From contig DAOSOK010000037.1 of NCBI GenBank assembly GCA_035373905.1, forward strand, positions 1 through 50,482: 50,482 nt of DNA, written 5' to 3'. The notes below the pieces were generated by a model that saw only the letters and a program-made list of their open reading frames with translations, searched no databases and was not told the DNA's origin. Source of the DNA: Candidatus Ozemobacteraceae bacterium. Lineage in GTDB: Bacteria > Muiribacteriota > Ozemobacteria > Ozemobacterales > Ozemobacteraceae. Shown here in pieces: positions 41,929 to 50,369 of this stretch (positions are counted from its first letter, which is position 1; every line of letters starts with the position of its first letter). The position numbers and the translations under genes are program-made.

Positions 41929-44238
41929 ATGACTGATGTGAATGCGTCGTTCCGGGGACGGGGGCGGTTCGTCCTGAGCGGCGAAGCCCTGGCCGGTCTC
42001 GCGTTCGGCCTGATCGCCGTTCTGCTGTTTTCCAACGGCTGGTTCGTCGACCTCGAAAACGGCAGCATCGACCTGCGGTTCCGGTCGCGGGGCGAACTGC
42101 CGCCGAGCCGCGACGTCGTGCTCGTCTCGATCACCGACGAGTGCATTGCAAAACTCGGCCCGTGGCCGTGGCCCCGGGCGATCCACGCGCGGCTGCTCGA
42201 CGTGCTCGCCTCGGCAGGCGCCCGGGTGGCGGCGTTCGACATCATGTTCAGCGAGCCGTCGCTCGCGGGCCCCGAAGACGACGCGATCTTCGCGAAGGCG
42301 GTCGCTTCGTTCGGCCGGGTCGTCCTGCCCCTCGTGATGGTGAAAAAGACCGTGCTCGACAACGACACGTGCGAAATGGTCGAGCGTCTCGTTGCCGACC
42401 GGCCGATTCCCGGGCTGAGGGCCCCCGTCGCGTCGGAGGGCTTCATCGACATGGAGCACCAGCTCACGAACGCCGACGGCGTGATGCGCCACCTGTTCCT
42501 GGAAAAGAGGCTGGGGGAAGAAACGTATCGCTGCTTCGGCCTCGTGATCGCGGCCAGCCTGCTCGACGCCGGCATCAACACAATACCAGGCGGTATATCC
42601 GTCGGCGGGAAACCGCTGGAATTCTACACCCGCCGGGAACGCACCCATCCCGGCTCCCCGATCAGCTCCCTGATGCTGAATTACGGGGGAAAAACCGGGT
42701 ATTTCGACGACGTCGCCTATCACGAGGTGCTCGAAGGCCGTTTCCAGACCGGGCTGATGCGTGGCAAGGCCGTCATCATCGGCACGCGGGCCAAGGGAAC
42801 CTCCGAGGACGTGAAATTCTCCCCGTTCGGGGCGATTTCCGGCATGGAGATCCACGCGAACCTCGTCCACAACATCGCGAGCGGCCGCATCCTGCGCCGT
42901 CTCGCCCCTTCCCGCACGTGCGTGCTTCTGCTGGCCGTCGCTCTTTTCGCCGCGTGGATCATCTGGCGGACGGGAAGCGTCGCCGGCAACCTCGCGATCG
43001 CCGCGCTCTGGCTCGGCTGGCCCCTTCTCTCCGCGTTCGCCTTCAAACGTGACCTGGTGCTCGAGACCGTACCCTTCCTGCTTCTCCTGCCGGTCCAGTG
43101 GGCGCTGATGCGCCTCGGGCAGCAGCTCGGCGACCTCCGGCAGCGCAACCGGGAGCTGGCCCGCAAGGTGCGCGAACTCTCGATGGTGAACGAGGTCAGC
43201 CAGGCCGTGAACTTCATGGGTGACCTCAAGCGGACCCTCGACACGATTCTCTCCCGCTGCGTACAGGCCCTCGGCGCCGAGCGTGGCTCGCTGTTCATGC
43301 TGGACGAGCGATACGAGAGTCTCGTCGAGGCGGCCGTCGTCTTCGGTGTGGAGGGCGAGGCGGCCGTCGATCCCGAACTGCTGGCGAAGTTCCGCGAAGG
43401 CGCCGGCATCGCGGGCGAGGTGTTCTCGAGCGGCCAGCCGAAGCTGATCCAGGACACGGCCCGGGAAAAGGGATTCGAGCGGTTCGCGGGCGGTCGCGGC
43501 GCCGTGCGGTCGATCCTGTGCGTTCCGCTCCAGGTGCGGGACACGCCGATCGGCGTCATGAACGTCGTGAACAAGACCGCCGAAGGGTTCGACCACGAGG
43601 ACCTCCAGATGGCCCTGACGATGGCGAACCAGGCCGCCGTGGTCGTCGAAAAGGCTCGCCTGTTCAACCTCGCCACGATCGACGGGCTGACGGGCCTGAT
43701 CGTGCGCCGCCACTTCCAGTCGCGCATGGAGGAGGAGTTCCGGCGGGCGAAGCGATACGAGAAGCCGCTCTCATTTATCATGACCGATATAGATCATTTC
43801 AAGAAGTTCAACGACACCTGGGGGCACCAGACCGGCGACATGGTCCTGCGCGAGGTCGCGAAGATCGTGCGCTGCACCATCCGCGACACCGACGTGGCGG
43901 CGCGCTACGGCGGCGAGGAGTTCTGCGTGATCCTGCCGGAAACCGACCTCGATGGCGGTCGGCTGTTCGCCGAGCGCCTGCGCCAGAAGGTCGAGTCGTC
44001 GGTGTTCCAGGGCCCGAAGGGCGACCTGCGGGTGACGATCAGCCTCGGCCTTAGCGCGCTTCCCTACAACTATGCCGAAACAACCGTCGAGATGATGAAG
44101 ATCGCCGACGAGGCCCTCTACGAGGCGAAGCATGCCGGCCGCAACCGCGTCGGCGTCTCGTCCGTGACCGAACCCCCCGCCCCGGAACCGGCGAAAGAGG
44201 CTCCTGACCCCGCGTCTCCGGCTTCTAAACAGCCTTGA
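41929..44238 (+). CDS. CHASE2-GAF-GGDEF diguanylate cyclase
   Basis: 769 residues. A membrane span (~14-34) leads into a periplasmic CHASE2 domain (~38-320; DLRFRSRGELPPSRDVVLVSITDECI, GARVAAFDIMFSEPS, GKAVIIGTRA), three C-terminal CHASE2 spans (~328-390), a short coiled coil, a GAF domain (~425-585) and a GGDEF domain (~600-755). Its active-site loop reads RYGGEEF and the product-inhibition site RDTD lies five residues before it, so it should make cyclic-di-GMP with feedback control. The tail is proline/alanine-rich. Each domain is unmistakable; the CHASE2 signal is unknown. Confidence 0.94.
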   Translation: MTDVNASFRGRGRFVLSGEALAGLAFGLIAVLLFSNGWFVDLENGSIDLRFRSRGELPPSRDVVLVSITDECIAKLGPWPWPRAIHARLLDVLASAGARVAAFDIMFSEPSLAGPEDDAIFAKAVASFGRVVLPLVMVKKTVLDNDTCEMVERLVADRPIPGLRAPVASEGFIDMEHQLTNADGVMRHLFLEKRLGEETYRCFGLVIAASLLDAGINTIPGGISVGGKPLEFYTRRERTHPGSPISSLMLNYGGKTGYFDDVAYHEVLEGRFQTGLMRGKAVIIGTRAKGTSEDVKFSPFGAISGMEIHANLVHNIASGRILRRLAPSRTCVLLLAVALFAAWIIWRTGSVAGNLAIAALWLGWPLLSAFAFKRDLVLETVPFLLLLPVQWALMRLGQQLGDLRQRNRELARKVRELSMVNEVSQAVNFMGDLKRTLDTILSRCVQALGAERGSLFMLDERYESLVEAAVVFGVEGEAAVDPELLAKFREGAGIAGEVFSSGQPKLIQDTAREKGFERFAGGRGAVRSILCVPLQVRDTPIGVMNVVNKTAEGFDHEDLQMALTMANQAAVVVEKARLFNLATIDGLTGLIVRRHFQSRMEEEFRRAKRYEKPLSFIMTDIDHFKKFNDTWGHQTGDMVLREVAKIVRCTIRDTDVAARYGGEEFCVILPETDLDGGRLFAERLRQKVESSVFQGPKGDLRVTISLGLSALPYNYAETTVEMMKIADEALYEAKHAGRNRVGVSSVTEPPAPEPAKEAPDPASPASKQP

Positions 44239-44400
44239 TACGAGCGGGCGAACCGCGCATGCGTATTTTGTTCCCGAACCAGGGAAATATCCTTCCTTTT
44301 CGCCGTAGCCCCGTTCGGGTACCCTTTCGACATCGAGGGGCGGTTCCGATGATCGCTCGGGGAACACGCCTCGGAAGTTGAGAAAAGAAGAGGTATCCGT

Positions 44401-45312
44401 ATGATCAAGCGTCTCGTTCTGGTTCTGAGTTTCCTGGTCCTGGCAGACGCCATGGTTTCGTTCGCGGCGGAGCCCGCATTCCAGGCCGTGAAGTTCGAGG
44501 AAGTCGACTCCGGCATGCCCTACAACGTTCCCGAGGTTCCGGCGACGGATCCGAAAAGCATGGAGGGAATCAAGGTCGCCCTCGTCTGCGCCCACGGCTT
44601 CGAGGAAGTCGAGGGAACCTACCCGCTCAGGTATCTGCGCGCCCGCGGCGCAACGGTGGATGTCATCACCCCCGACTGGATCAAGGGCCGCGTCATGGCC
44701 GTCCAGTTCCTCAAGCCGTCCGTCTGGATTCCGGTCACCAAGACCGTTTCCGAGGCCAACCCGACCGACTACTGCTCGGTGATCATCCCCGGCGGCGCCT
44801 GGAACCCCATCATCATGCGCACCGACGGCAAGATCCTCGATTTCGTGCAGAAGGCCCAGAAGGCCAACAAGCTGATCGCCTCGATCTGCCATGGGCCGCA
44901 GGTGCTCATCAGCGCAGGTCTCGTGAAGGGCCGCGAGATCACCGGCGTCGGCGACATCCGCGCCGACCTGCGCAACGCCGGCGGCCGGGTCGTCGAAGAC
45001 CAGCCCGTCGTCGTCGATGGCAATATCCTCACGAGCCGCGATCCGAACGATCTCGCCCAGTTCTGCCAGGCGTTCGAGGAGTATCTGAAGAAGAACCTGA
45101 AGTTCTGCCACGGCCAGAAAGAGGACGGAACGAAGGACGGCGCGGCTCCGCAGGCCTCGATGGAGCAGGCTACCCAGATGTGCCCCGACTGCAACGGCAC
45201 GGGCCGACTGACCGGCGGCCCCGGCAACTATCCCTACGCCTGCCCGAAGTGCAAGGGGACGGGCAAGGTGGCCGGAAACCCCAACCAGCCGCCCGTTTCG
45301 ACCGATCATTGA
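44401..45312 (+). CDS. Exported DJ-1/PfpI family protein with DnaJ-like zinc finger
   Basis: 303 residues. Signal peptide (MIKRLVLVLSFLVLADAMVSFAA). DJ-1/PfpI core ~55-235: VALVCAHGFEEVE with the conserved Glu, CSVIIPGGAWNP, and the nucleophile elbow ASICHGPQVL with catalytic Cys. The C-terminus (~255-295) has two CxxCxGxG motifs (CPDCNGTGRL and CPKCKGTGKV), the DnaJ-type zinc knuckle. Family members act as glyoxalases, amidases, chaperones or proteases; an exported form with a DnaJ-like finger suggests protein-folding or repair activity outside the cytoplasm. GAAGAGG precedes the ATG. The AraC regulator starts 10 bases after it. Confidence 0.87.
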   Translation: MIKRLVLVLSFLVLADAMVSFAAEPAFQAVKFEEVDSGMPYNVPEVPATDPKSMEGIKVALVCAHGFEEVEGTYPLRYLRARGATVDVITPDWIKGRVMAVQFLKPSVWIPVTKTVSEANPTDYCSVIIPGGAWNPIIMRTDGKILDFVQKAQKANKLIASICHGPQVLISAGLVKGREITGVGDIRADLRNAGGRVVEDQPVVVDGNILTSRDPNDLAQFCQAFEEYLKKNLKFCHGQKEDGTKDGAAPQASMEQATQMCPDCNGTGRLTGGPGNYPYACPKCKGTGKVAGNPNQPPVSTDH

Positions 45313-45322
45313 TTCGCTGACG

Positions 45323-46198
45323 ATGGCAAGCCTGCTCGAGCACCCGTTCACGAAGCTGGTCTTCGAACACCGGAACTTTTCCCTGTACCGCTTCGAAGGC
45401 CGGTTCCAGCGGAAAACGCGTCTCACCCTCAAGAGCGACCGGATCGGCATTTTTCTCTGCGAGAAGGGCCATTTTCACTCGGATACCACGACCCTGACCC
45501 ACCATCTGCACGAACGGCTCGTGTCGTTCGCCCTGTCGCACGACTGCACCAAGGTGTTCGACGCCGGCGTCGAGATCGTTTTTCTCCTGGTCATGTTCGA
45601 CAGGGACGTTCTCGAGGCGTTCATCCGCAGGGTCGGCGGGGACGTCAACCTGGTCATGGGGAGTTTCTCCAGCTGCCAGTGCACGGTCAGAAACACCGGC
45701 CGCGACATCTCGGCCGCCGCGGCGAAACTGCATGCCGAGGCCACCGGCCGGTACTGGGGATACGCGACGGCCATCGAGGCGGCGTTCGACGAGCTGCTGG
45801 TGAATTTCGTGCGGATGTTTTCGGAAGCGAACCGCGAGCAGGTGCCGGCGGACCCGGTCACCGCGAAGGTGGGCATGTTCCTCGAGGCGCACATGGACCG
45901 GGAGCTCACGCTCGAGGAGATCGCCGACTGGGCCGGCGTCTCGAAGAACCACCTGTGCCGCATTTTCAAGAAGTCCACGGGCCAGCGCGTCTTCCAGTAT
46001 CTCAACGCCCTGCGGATCCGACGGGTCTGCGAGCGCTTGAGGGGCGGAGGCGAGACCGTCGAGCACATCGCCAGGTCGGTCGGATTCAATAACATGAACT
46101 ATTTTCACAAGGTGTTCAGGAACGTCACCGGCACCATGCCGACCGCATGGCGCAAATCCGCGGGAACGGTCTCCGCGCCCGCGATCATGGAGGGTTGA
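45323..46198 (+). CDS. AraC family transcriptional regulator
   Basis: 291 residues. The C-terminal ~100 residues form the double helix-turn-helix: LTLEEIADWAGVSKNHLCRIFKKSTGQRVFQYLNALRI, then VEHIARSVGFNNMNYFHKVFRNVTGTMPTAWR. The N-terminal ~180 residues form a sensor domain I cannot assign to a ligand (KSDRIGIFLCEKGHFHS, cupin-like start). The start is close behind the DJ-1 stop and has no Shine-Dalgarno, so translation is probably coupled. It may control this operon, with the exported protein starting 2 bases after its stop. Confidence 0.88.
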   Translation: MASLLEHPFTKLVFEHRNFSLYRFEGRFQRKTRLTLKSDRIGIFLCEKGHFHSDTTTLTHHLHERLVSFALSHDCTKVFDAGVEIVFLLVMFDRDVLEAFIRRVGGDVNLVMGSFSSCQCTVRNTGRDISAAAAKLHAEATGRYWGYATAIEAAFDELLVNFVRMFSEANREQVPADPVTAKVGMFLEAHMDRELTLEEIADWAGVSKNHLCRIFKKSTGQRVFQYLNALRIRRVCERLRGGGETVEHIARSVGFNNMNYFHKVFRNVTGTMPTAWRKSAGTVSAPAIMEG

Positions 46199-46200
46199 TC

Positions 46201-47211
46201 ATGCGTTTTCAGCTCGCCGCCCTGCTCGCGATCGTGCTCACGACCTGTTTCTCCGCCCCGCTTTGCGCCGAAGGGCCCGCCTGGGCCGTCGACGGCAAAC
46301 TGGGATTTCACTTCGCCTTTTTCGACGCGACGGAGCATGCTCCCGACGATTCCTGGAAAACGGTTCCCGTCGCGCAGGTTTCCCCGAACCCCGCTCCCGG
46401 CGCCGCCGACATCACGAACATCGACCTCGACGGCATCCGCGGCCTCGGTTTTCCGCTGCCCGCCCGTCCCGGCCCGGGATCGTTCACGTTCTTCCTGAAA
46501 TTCTTCGAGTTCCCGGCATGGCTGAGCGCCGAAGCAGCCACGGCGTGCGTCGTCGACGGATACGGCCTGCATCTTCTGCCGGGCGGCGCCGAACTTCGGG
46601 CATGGCTGTCGGACCGCGGTCACCTGCGGGTGAAGAAAGGGGTCGTCGCTCCGACCGGCCAGCTTTTCTCGGCCGCCGTCCCGTATCCCGACCTGGTCGT
46701 TCCGCAAAAGGACGTGACCATCGAAGGAACCGCGCTGAAGCCTCAGCAGTATTTCGACCGCTCCGTCCCGTTCGTCTCCCTATATCTCCTGCCGGCCGAA
46801 ACCGAGCCGGCGGGCATCTCCGAAAACGACCGCGTCGTCTGGAGCGGCAAGGGCGTTCTCGCCTTCCACAAGGCGCTCACCGAGTCATATTCCAAAAACT
46901 ATACTTCCGTGAAGGGAAGCAATCCCGACACGTATAGCTACTTCCGTCTGCCGGGCGCGAGCGGAACCGTGACGATTCTGAAGCTGCCTCTCAAGCCGAT
47001 GACCTTCGAAGCAAACTGGCGCGATCTCCCGATGCCCGAGAACCCGGAAAAGGTCTTTCTGTCGGCTCTTCTGCTGATCTACCGCTACGAATACCAGGTG
47101 ACGGGACCCCTCGGCGATGAGACGGCCGTCGACTCGCCCGCATTCGCGGCCGCCACGAAACTCCTCGACGCGCAGGTGTTCGAGGCAGGATCGGTCGTCC
47201 GCCAGCCGTGA
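46201..47211 (+). CDS. Exported protein of unknown function
   Basis: 336 residues with a Sec signal peptide (MRFQLAALLAIVLTTCFSAPLCA). The mature part is beta-rich with many prolines and aromatic residues (GKLGFHFAFFDATEH, GSFTFFLKFFEFPAWLS, VPFVSLYLLPAE, TYSYFRLPGASGTVTI). No motif is recognised. GGAGGG lies 6 bases before the ATG; the open frame upstream is inside the AraC gene. It is the last gene of the DJ-1/AraC group and is followed by the AT-rich toxin-antitoxin island. Confidence 0.78.
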   Translation: MRFQLAALLAIVLTTCFSAPLCAEGPAWAVDGKLGFHFAFFDATEHAPDDSWKTVPVAQVSPNPAPGAADITNIDLDGIRGLGFPLPARPGPGSFTFFLKFFEFPAWLSAEAATACVVDGYGLHLLPGGAELRAWLSDRGHLRVKKGVVAPTGQLFSAAVPYPDLVVPQKDVTIEGTALKPQQYFDRSVPFVSLYLLPAETEPAGISENDRVVWSGKGVLAFHKALTESYSKNYTSVKGSNPDTYSYFRLPGASGTVTILKLPLKPMTFEANWRDLPMPENPEKVFLSALLLIYRYEYQVTGPLGDETAVDSPAFAAATKLLDAQVFEAGSVVRQP

Positions 47212-47263
47212 CGGGTTTCTGGCCGTGATCGGTTACAGGAACATCCGTCTCAACCCTCCTGTT

Positions 47264-47305
47264 ATTGGCAATTAGCATTGACATTTGCCAATAATTATTT
47301 ATCCT
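47264..47305 (+). promoter_or_regulatory. Promoter and operator of the toxin-antitoxin pair
   Basis: TTGACA (47278-47283), a 16-base spacer and TATCCT (47300-47305) lie inside or next to an inverted repeat ATTGGCAA...TTGCCAAT (47264-47292). Binding of the antitoxin there would block the promoter. Confidence 0.65.
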
Positions 47306-47324
47306 TATATGAGGAGGTGTTGCC

Positions 47325-47585
47325 ATGGAAGCTATTTTGGATAAATTTGGGCGGATTGTTATCCCGAAAGAAATTCGTGATGCCCTGGGCCTGCGTCCAG
47401 GCTCATCTTTCCTAATTGAAGAGAAGAATCAGGGAATTCTGTTAAAGCCGGTTGAAGGCACTCCTCATATAAAAAATGAACATGGATGGCTCATTTTTAC
47501 CGGCGATCTTCAAGCTGATATTTCCAATACTATCAATGATGTCCGCAAAGAGCGGTTTGAACATGTATCAGGAATGAACAAATGA
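47325..47585 (+). CDS. AbrB/MazE-type antitoxin (VapB)
   Basis: 86 residues. The N-terminal ~48 residues are an AbrB/SpoVT DNA-binding domain (ILDKFGRIVIPKEIRDALGLRPGSSFLIEEK); the C-terminal part would wrap around the toxin. GAGGAGG lies 7 bases before the ATG. The antitoxin of such pairs neutralises its toxin and represses the operon, probably at the inverted repeat upstream. Codons are AT-rich (about 40% GC against 60-70% in the surroundings), so this pair is a recent arrival. Confidence 0.9.
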   Translation: MEAILDKFGRIVIPKEIRDALGLRPGSSFLIEEKNQGILLKPVEGTPHIKNEHGWLIFTGDLQADISNTINDVRKERFEHVSGMNK

Positions 47586-48016
47586 AAATATTTGCTGATA
47601 CTTCGTTCTTCATTGCGGCACTCATCGAAAGTCATCCTCATCACTCAAGAACCATGCCATGGATTGAAAAGCTTTCTCACAAGAAAATAGACCTCGGTGT
47701 TTCCAGCCATTCAATTGCTGAGATATTCGCAATCCTTACAACACTCCCAATTGTTCCCAGAATTCCTCCCGGCACAGCATTAGAAATCATTAACAATAAC
47801 ATTATTCAAAATTCTCACGTCATTGAATTGAAAACATCTGACTACTTGAAATGTTTACATTTAGCTACCGAAAGAGGTCTTCACGGTGGAATCATTTACG
47901 ATATATTAATTGCTTATTGTTTCGATAAATTCAAAGGCGATGGCATTCTCACATTTAATCACAAAGACTTTGCCAGAATCTTACCCGATAAAAAAGAATT
48001 TATCATTGTCCCATAA
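47582..48016 (+). CDS. PIN-domain ribonuclease toxin (VapC-type)
   Basis: 144 residues, the usual VapC size. PIN active-site acids are visible: Asp in FADTSFFIAAL, Glu in SIAEIFAIL, Asp in GIIYDILIAYC and Asp in TFNHKDFAR. VapC toxins cut tRNA or rRNA to stop growth. It overlaps the antitoxin gene by four bases. In a sample of 60 bases (47581-47640), 23 are G or C (38%), far below the flanking genes. A few bases separate it from the HAD gene, so it was inserted just before that gene. Confidence 0.9.
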   Translation: MKIFADTSFFIAALIESHPHHSRTMPWIEKLSHKKIDLGVSSHSIAEIFAILTTLPIVPRIPPGTALEIINNNIIQNSHVIELKTSDYLKCLHLATERGLHGGIIYDILIAYCFDKFKGDGILTFNHKDFARILPDKKEFIIVP

Positions 48017-48029
48017 GGGAAATATTCCT

Positions 48030-48827
48030 ATGCGATTGAGCACCCCCTGGGATGTTCTGCTGTGCGATATCGACGGAACGCTGATGGGCAAAACGCCGTC
48101 AGGGTCCTGGGCCGCCTTTCCCGGCGCCCCGGATGCGCTGAGAGAGGTTCGCGGGCACGTGCGGACGGTGTTCGTGACGAACACGACGTCCCAGTCGCAG
48201 AAGGCCATCCATCAACTCCTGAACGACCTCGGGTTTCCGTGCGAACCAGGCGAGGTCTACACTCCGTGGGCGGTGGCCCGGGAGGTCATGTGGAAGGAAG
48301 GCCGCACGAGCGGGTATGCTTTCCTTCCGCCCCGCGACCGGAGCGAGGCGGACTGGTTCGTCATCGACGAACAAGGCGGCAATGCCGTGCTGGTCGGAGA
48401 CGAATCGCTTGACGCGACGTTCCGGCAGGTGCAGAACGCATTCCGCCTGCTGATGCGCGGGGCGAAGCTGTATTCCCTTCAGAGAAACCGGTATTACCGC
48501 GGCTCCGACGGTTTGTGCCTCGATCTCGGGCCGCTGACGGCGGCTCTCGAATACGCGAGTGGCCAGCAGGCGGTCGTTTTCGGGAAACCGTCCCCCACCC
48601 TGTTTGCAAGCATCGCCGGGGCATACGGCACGAGCCCGGAGCGCATGGCCATCGTGGGGGACGACGCCGAGTTCGACGTCGCGGCGCCGATGAAGCAGGG
48701 GCTGACAGGGATTCTCGTCAGGACGGGGAAGTATCTCGCGGGAAGCGAGGACCGCCTCGAACGGCCACCCAGCTTCACGCTCGACTCGTTCGCCAGCCTG
48801 CCGGCGCTTCTGAAGGCGCTCGACTGA
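48030..48827 (+). CDS. HAD-superfamily phosphatase (NagD/HDHD2-like, class IIA)
   Basis: 265 residues. Motif I LLCDIDGTL (catalytic Asp), motif II VFVTNTT, the conserved lysine in FGKPSPTLF and motif IV IVGDDAEFDVAAP are all in order; the cap lies between motifs II and III, as in the NagD group, which dephosphorylates small sugar or nucleotide phosphates. The ATG at 48030 has AAGGGA 9 bases upstream and lies 14 bases after the toxin stop. The longer frame runs into the toxin gene and is rejected. GC returns to the local norm. Substrate unknown. Confidence 0.9.
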   Translation: MRLSTPWDVLLCDIDGTLMGKTPSGSWAAFPGAPDALREVRGHVRTVFVTNTTSQSQKAIHQLLNDLGFPCEPGEVYTPWAVAREVMWKEGRTSGYAFLPPRDRSEADWFVIDEQGGNAVLVGDESLDATFRQVQNAFRLLMRGAKLYSLQRNRYYRGSDGLCLDLGPLTAALEYASGQQAVVFGKPSPTLFASIAGAYGTSPERMAIVGDDAEFDVAAPMKQGLTGILVRTGKYLAGSEDRLERPPSFTLDSFASLPALLKALD

Positions 48828-48830
48828 GCC

Positions 48831-50369
48831 TCAGCCTTCGAGGTCGGTGCGGGACAGGTTGAGGGTTTTGAGGTGCCTGTATAGGGTCGCCTTGTGGACC
48901 CCCAGAATCGCGGCCGCGCGGGTGATGTTTCCACGGGCATCCGCGAACGCCTGCCGGATGATTTCGGGGTCGAGGTCGATCTTGCCGCCCGGCTGACGCG
49001 AAGAAACGGCCGGCATCACCGGTTCCGCCGGTGCCTTCCGGATTTCGACGACATCGCCGTTTTCCCCGTCGACCCGAATGGGAGGAGGAGTCGCCGGGCG
49101 GGGCATTTCGACCGGCGCGGTATCGGTTCCAAGGGGAATGGCGCTCCGATAGGGCAGCATGGTGACGCGCGGGTCGTACCGGGCAAACCGGGCCGCGTTC
49201 ATCCGCTCGTCATACCACTCTTTCAGTGACCGCAGGCCGATGACCTCACCCTGGGTCTCGGCGAACAACCGCTCCATCAAGTTTCGCAGCTCGCGCACGT
49301 TTCCCGGCCACTGGTACTGTTTCAGCAGGTGGATCGCCTCGCGGGTCAGGCAGCCGACGCGACGGCCGTATTTTTCGTTGAAGAGGCCGATGAAATGCCT
49401 GATGAGCAGCTCCAGGTCGTTCGGCCGGTCGCGTAGCGGCGGCACGGTGATCTGGAGGGCGTTGATGCGGTAGAACAGGTCGGCGCGGAACCGGCCCAGG
49501 GCGACCGCTTCCTCGAGCTGCACGTTGGTCGCGGCGACGAGCCGCACGTCGACCTTGATCGGCTTTTCCCCGCCGACTCGCTCGATCGTCTGGTCTTCGA
49601 GAACGCGGAGCAGCTTCGCCTGCGAGCTGAGCGGCAGGTCGCCGATCTCGTCGAGGAACAGTGTCCCGCTGTCGGCACGCTCGAACCGGCCTTTGTGGGA
49701 GCGGATCGCGCTGGTGAACGATCCTTTCTCGTGGCCGAACAGTTCGCTTTCAAACAGCGTCTCGGTGATCGCGCTGCAGTTGAGCGTGACGAAGGGCGCC
49801 GAGCTGCGCTTGCTGGACAGATGCACCGCCCGCGCGATTCCTTCCTTGCCCGAGCCCGTTTCGCCGACGACCAGCACCGGGGCGTCCGAGACGCCGTACA
49901 GCCTGATCTTGTTGAAGACGCGCTGCATCGGCTGGGACATGCCAACGAGGCCGTGGAACGAGGCCTCCCGCAGGTCGATGGCGTTCGGTTCGTCGGCCGG
50001 AAGCGGCCGTTCCTGGAAGCGGATCGCGACACCCTTCGAGCCATCCGGGAGCGTTTCCGGATGGGCCTCGAGCAGGACCTGGTGCTCCTGTTCGTGCCGG
50101 TCGCGAAGCCGGGCCTTGAATTCCCTGATCGAAGCGCCGGTCTCAAGCACCTGCTCCGCGAGCTCGATCACGTCGGGGAAGGCGCCTTCCAGCCAGTCGG
50201 TATCGTCGGCGCCGCCGTTGCGGTCAGCGGATAGGCTGCGCTGGGGCTTGCCGAGATACTCGGCGAGCCACGACGGGATTCGGCCGACGATCCAGCCGGA
50301 ACCTCTCCGAAGCAGGAGAAGCTCTGGCTGCATCGGCAGCAGCGGCAGTGTCGAGTTGGCTGGTTTCAT
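48831..50369 (-). CDS. Sigma-54-dependent transcriptional activator
   Basis: 512 residues. A PAS-like N-terminal domain (~10-135), an AAA+ domain (~150-390: Walker A GETGSGKE, Walker B GTLFLDEIGDLP, sensor region VRLVAATNVQLEEAV, and GNVRELRNLMERL), a linker rich in Pro and a Fis-type helix-turn-helix (~475-510: NITRAAAILGVHKATLYRHLK). The loop that contacts sigma-54 is normally GAFTGA but reads GSFTSA here. The start is uncertain: I use the ATG at 50369; an ATG at 50333 is the next option, and neither has a clear Shine-Dalgarno. It ends 3 bases from the HAD gene on the other strand. Targets unknown. Confidence 0.9.
   Translation of the reverse strand: MKPANSTLPLLPMQPELLLLRRGSGWIVGRIPSWLAEYLGKPQRSLSADRNGGADDTDWLEGAFPDVIELAEQVLETGASIREFKARLRDRHEQEHQVLLEAHPETLPDGSKGVAIRFQERPLPADEPNAIDLREASFHGLVGMSQPMQRVFNKIRLYGVSDAPVLVVGETGSGKEGIARAVHLSSKRSSAPFVTLNCSAITETLFESELFGHEKGSFTSAIRSHKGRFERADSGTLFLDEIGDLPLSSQAKLLRVLEDQTIERVGGEKPIKVDVRLVAATNVQLEEAVALGRFRADLFYRINALQITVPPLRDRPNDLELLIRHFIGLFNEKYGRRVGCLTREAIHLLKQYQWPGNVRELRNLMERLFAETQGEVIGLRSLKEWYDERMNAARFARYDPRVTMLPYRSAIPLGTDTAPVEMPRPATPPPIRVDGENGDVVEIRKAPAEPVMPAVSSRQPGGKIDLDPEIIRQAFADARGNITRAAAILGVHKATLYRHLKTLNLSRTDLEG

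Noticed and set aside
41683..43713. 676-codon minus-strand frame opposite the CHASE2-GGDEF gene
   Set aside because: Overlaps unmistakable CHASE2 and GAF sequence and crosses the dispersed repeats; no motif.
47910..48029. Longer start for the HAD phosphatase inside the toxin gene
   Set aside because: The extra codons are an out-of-frame reading of the AT-rich toxin gene; AAGGGA precedes the ATG at 48030.
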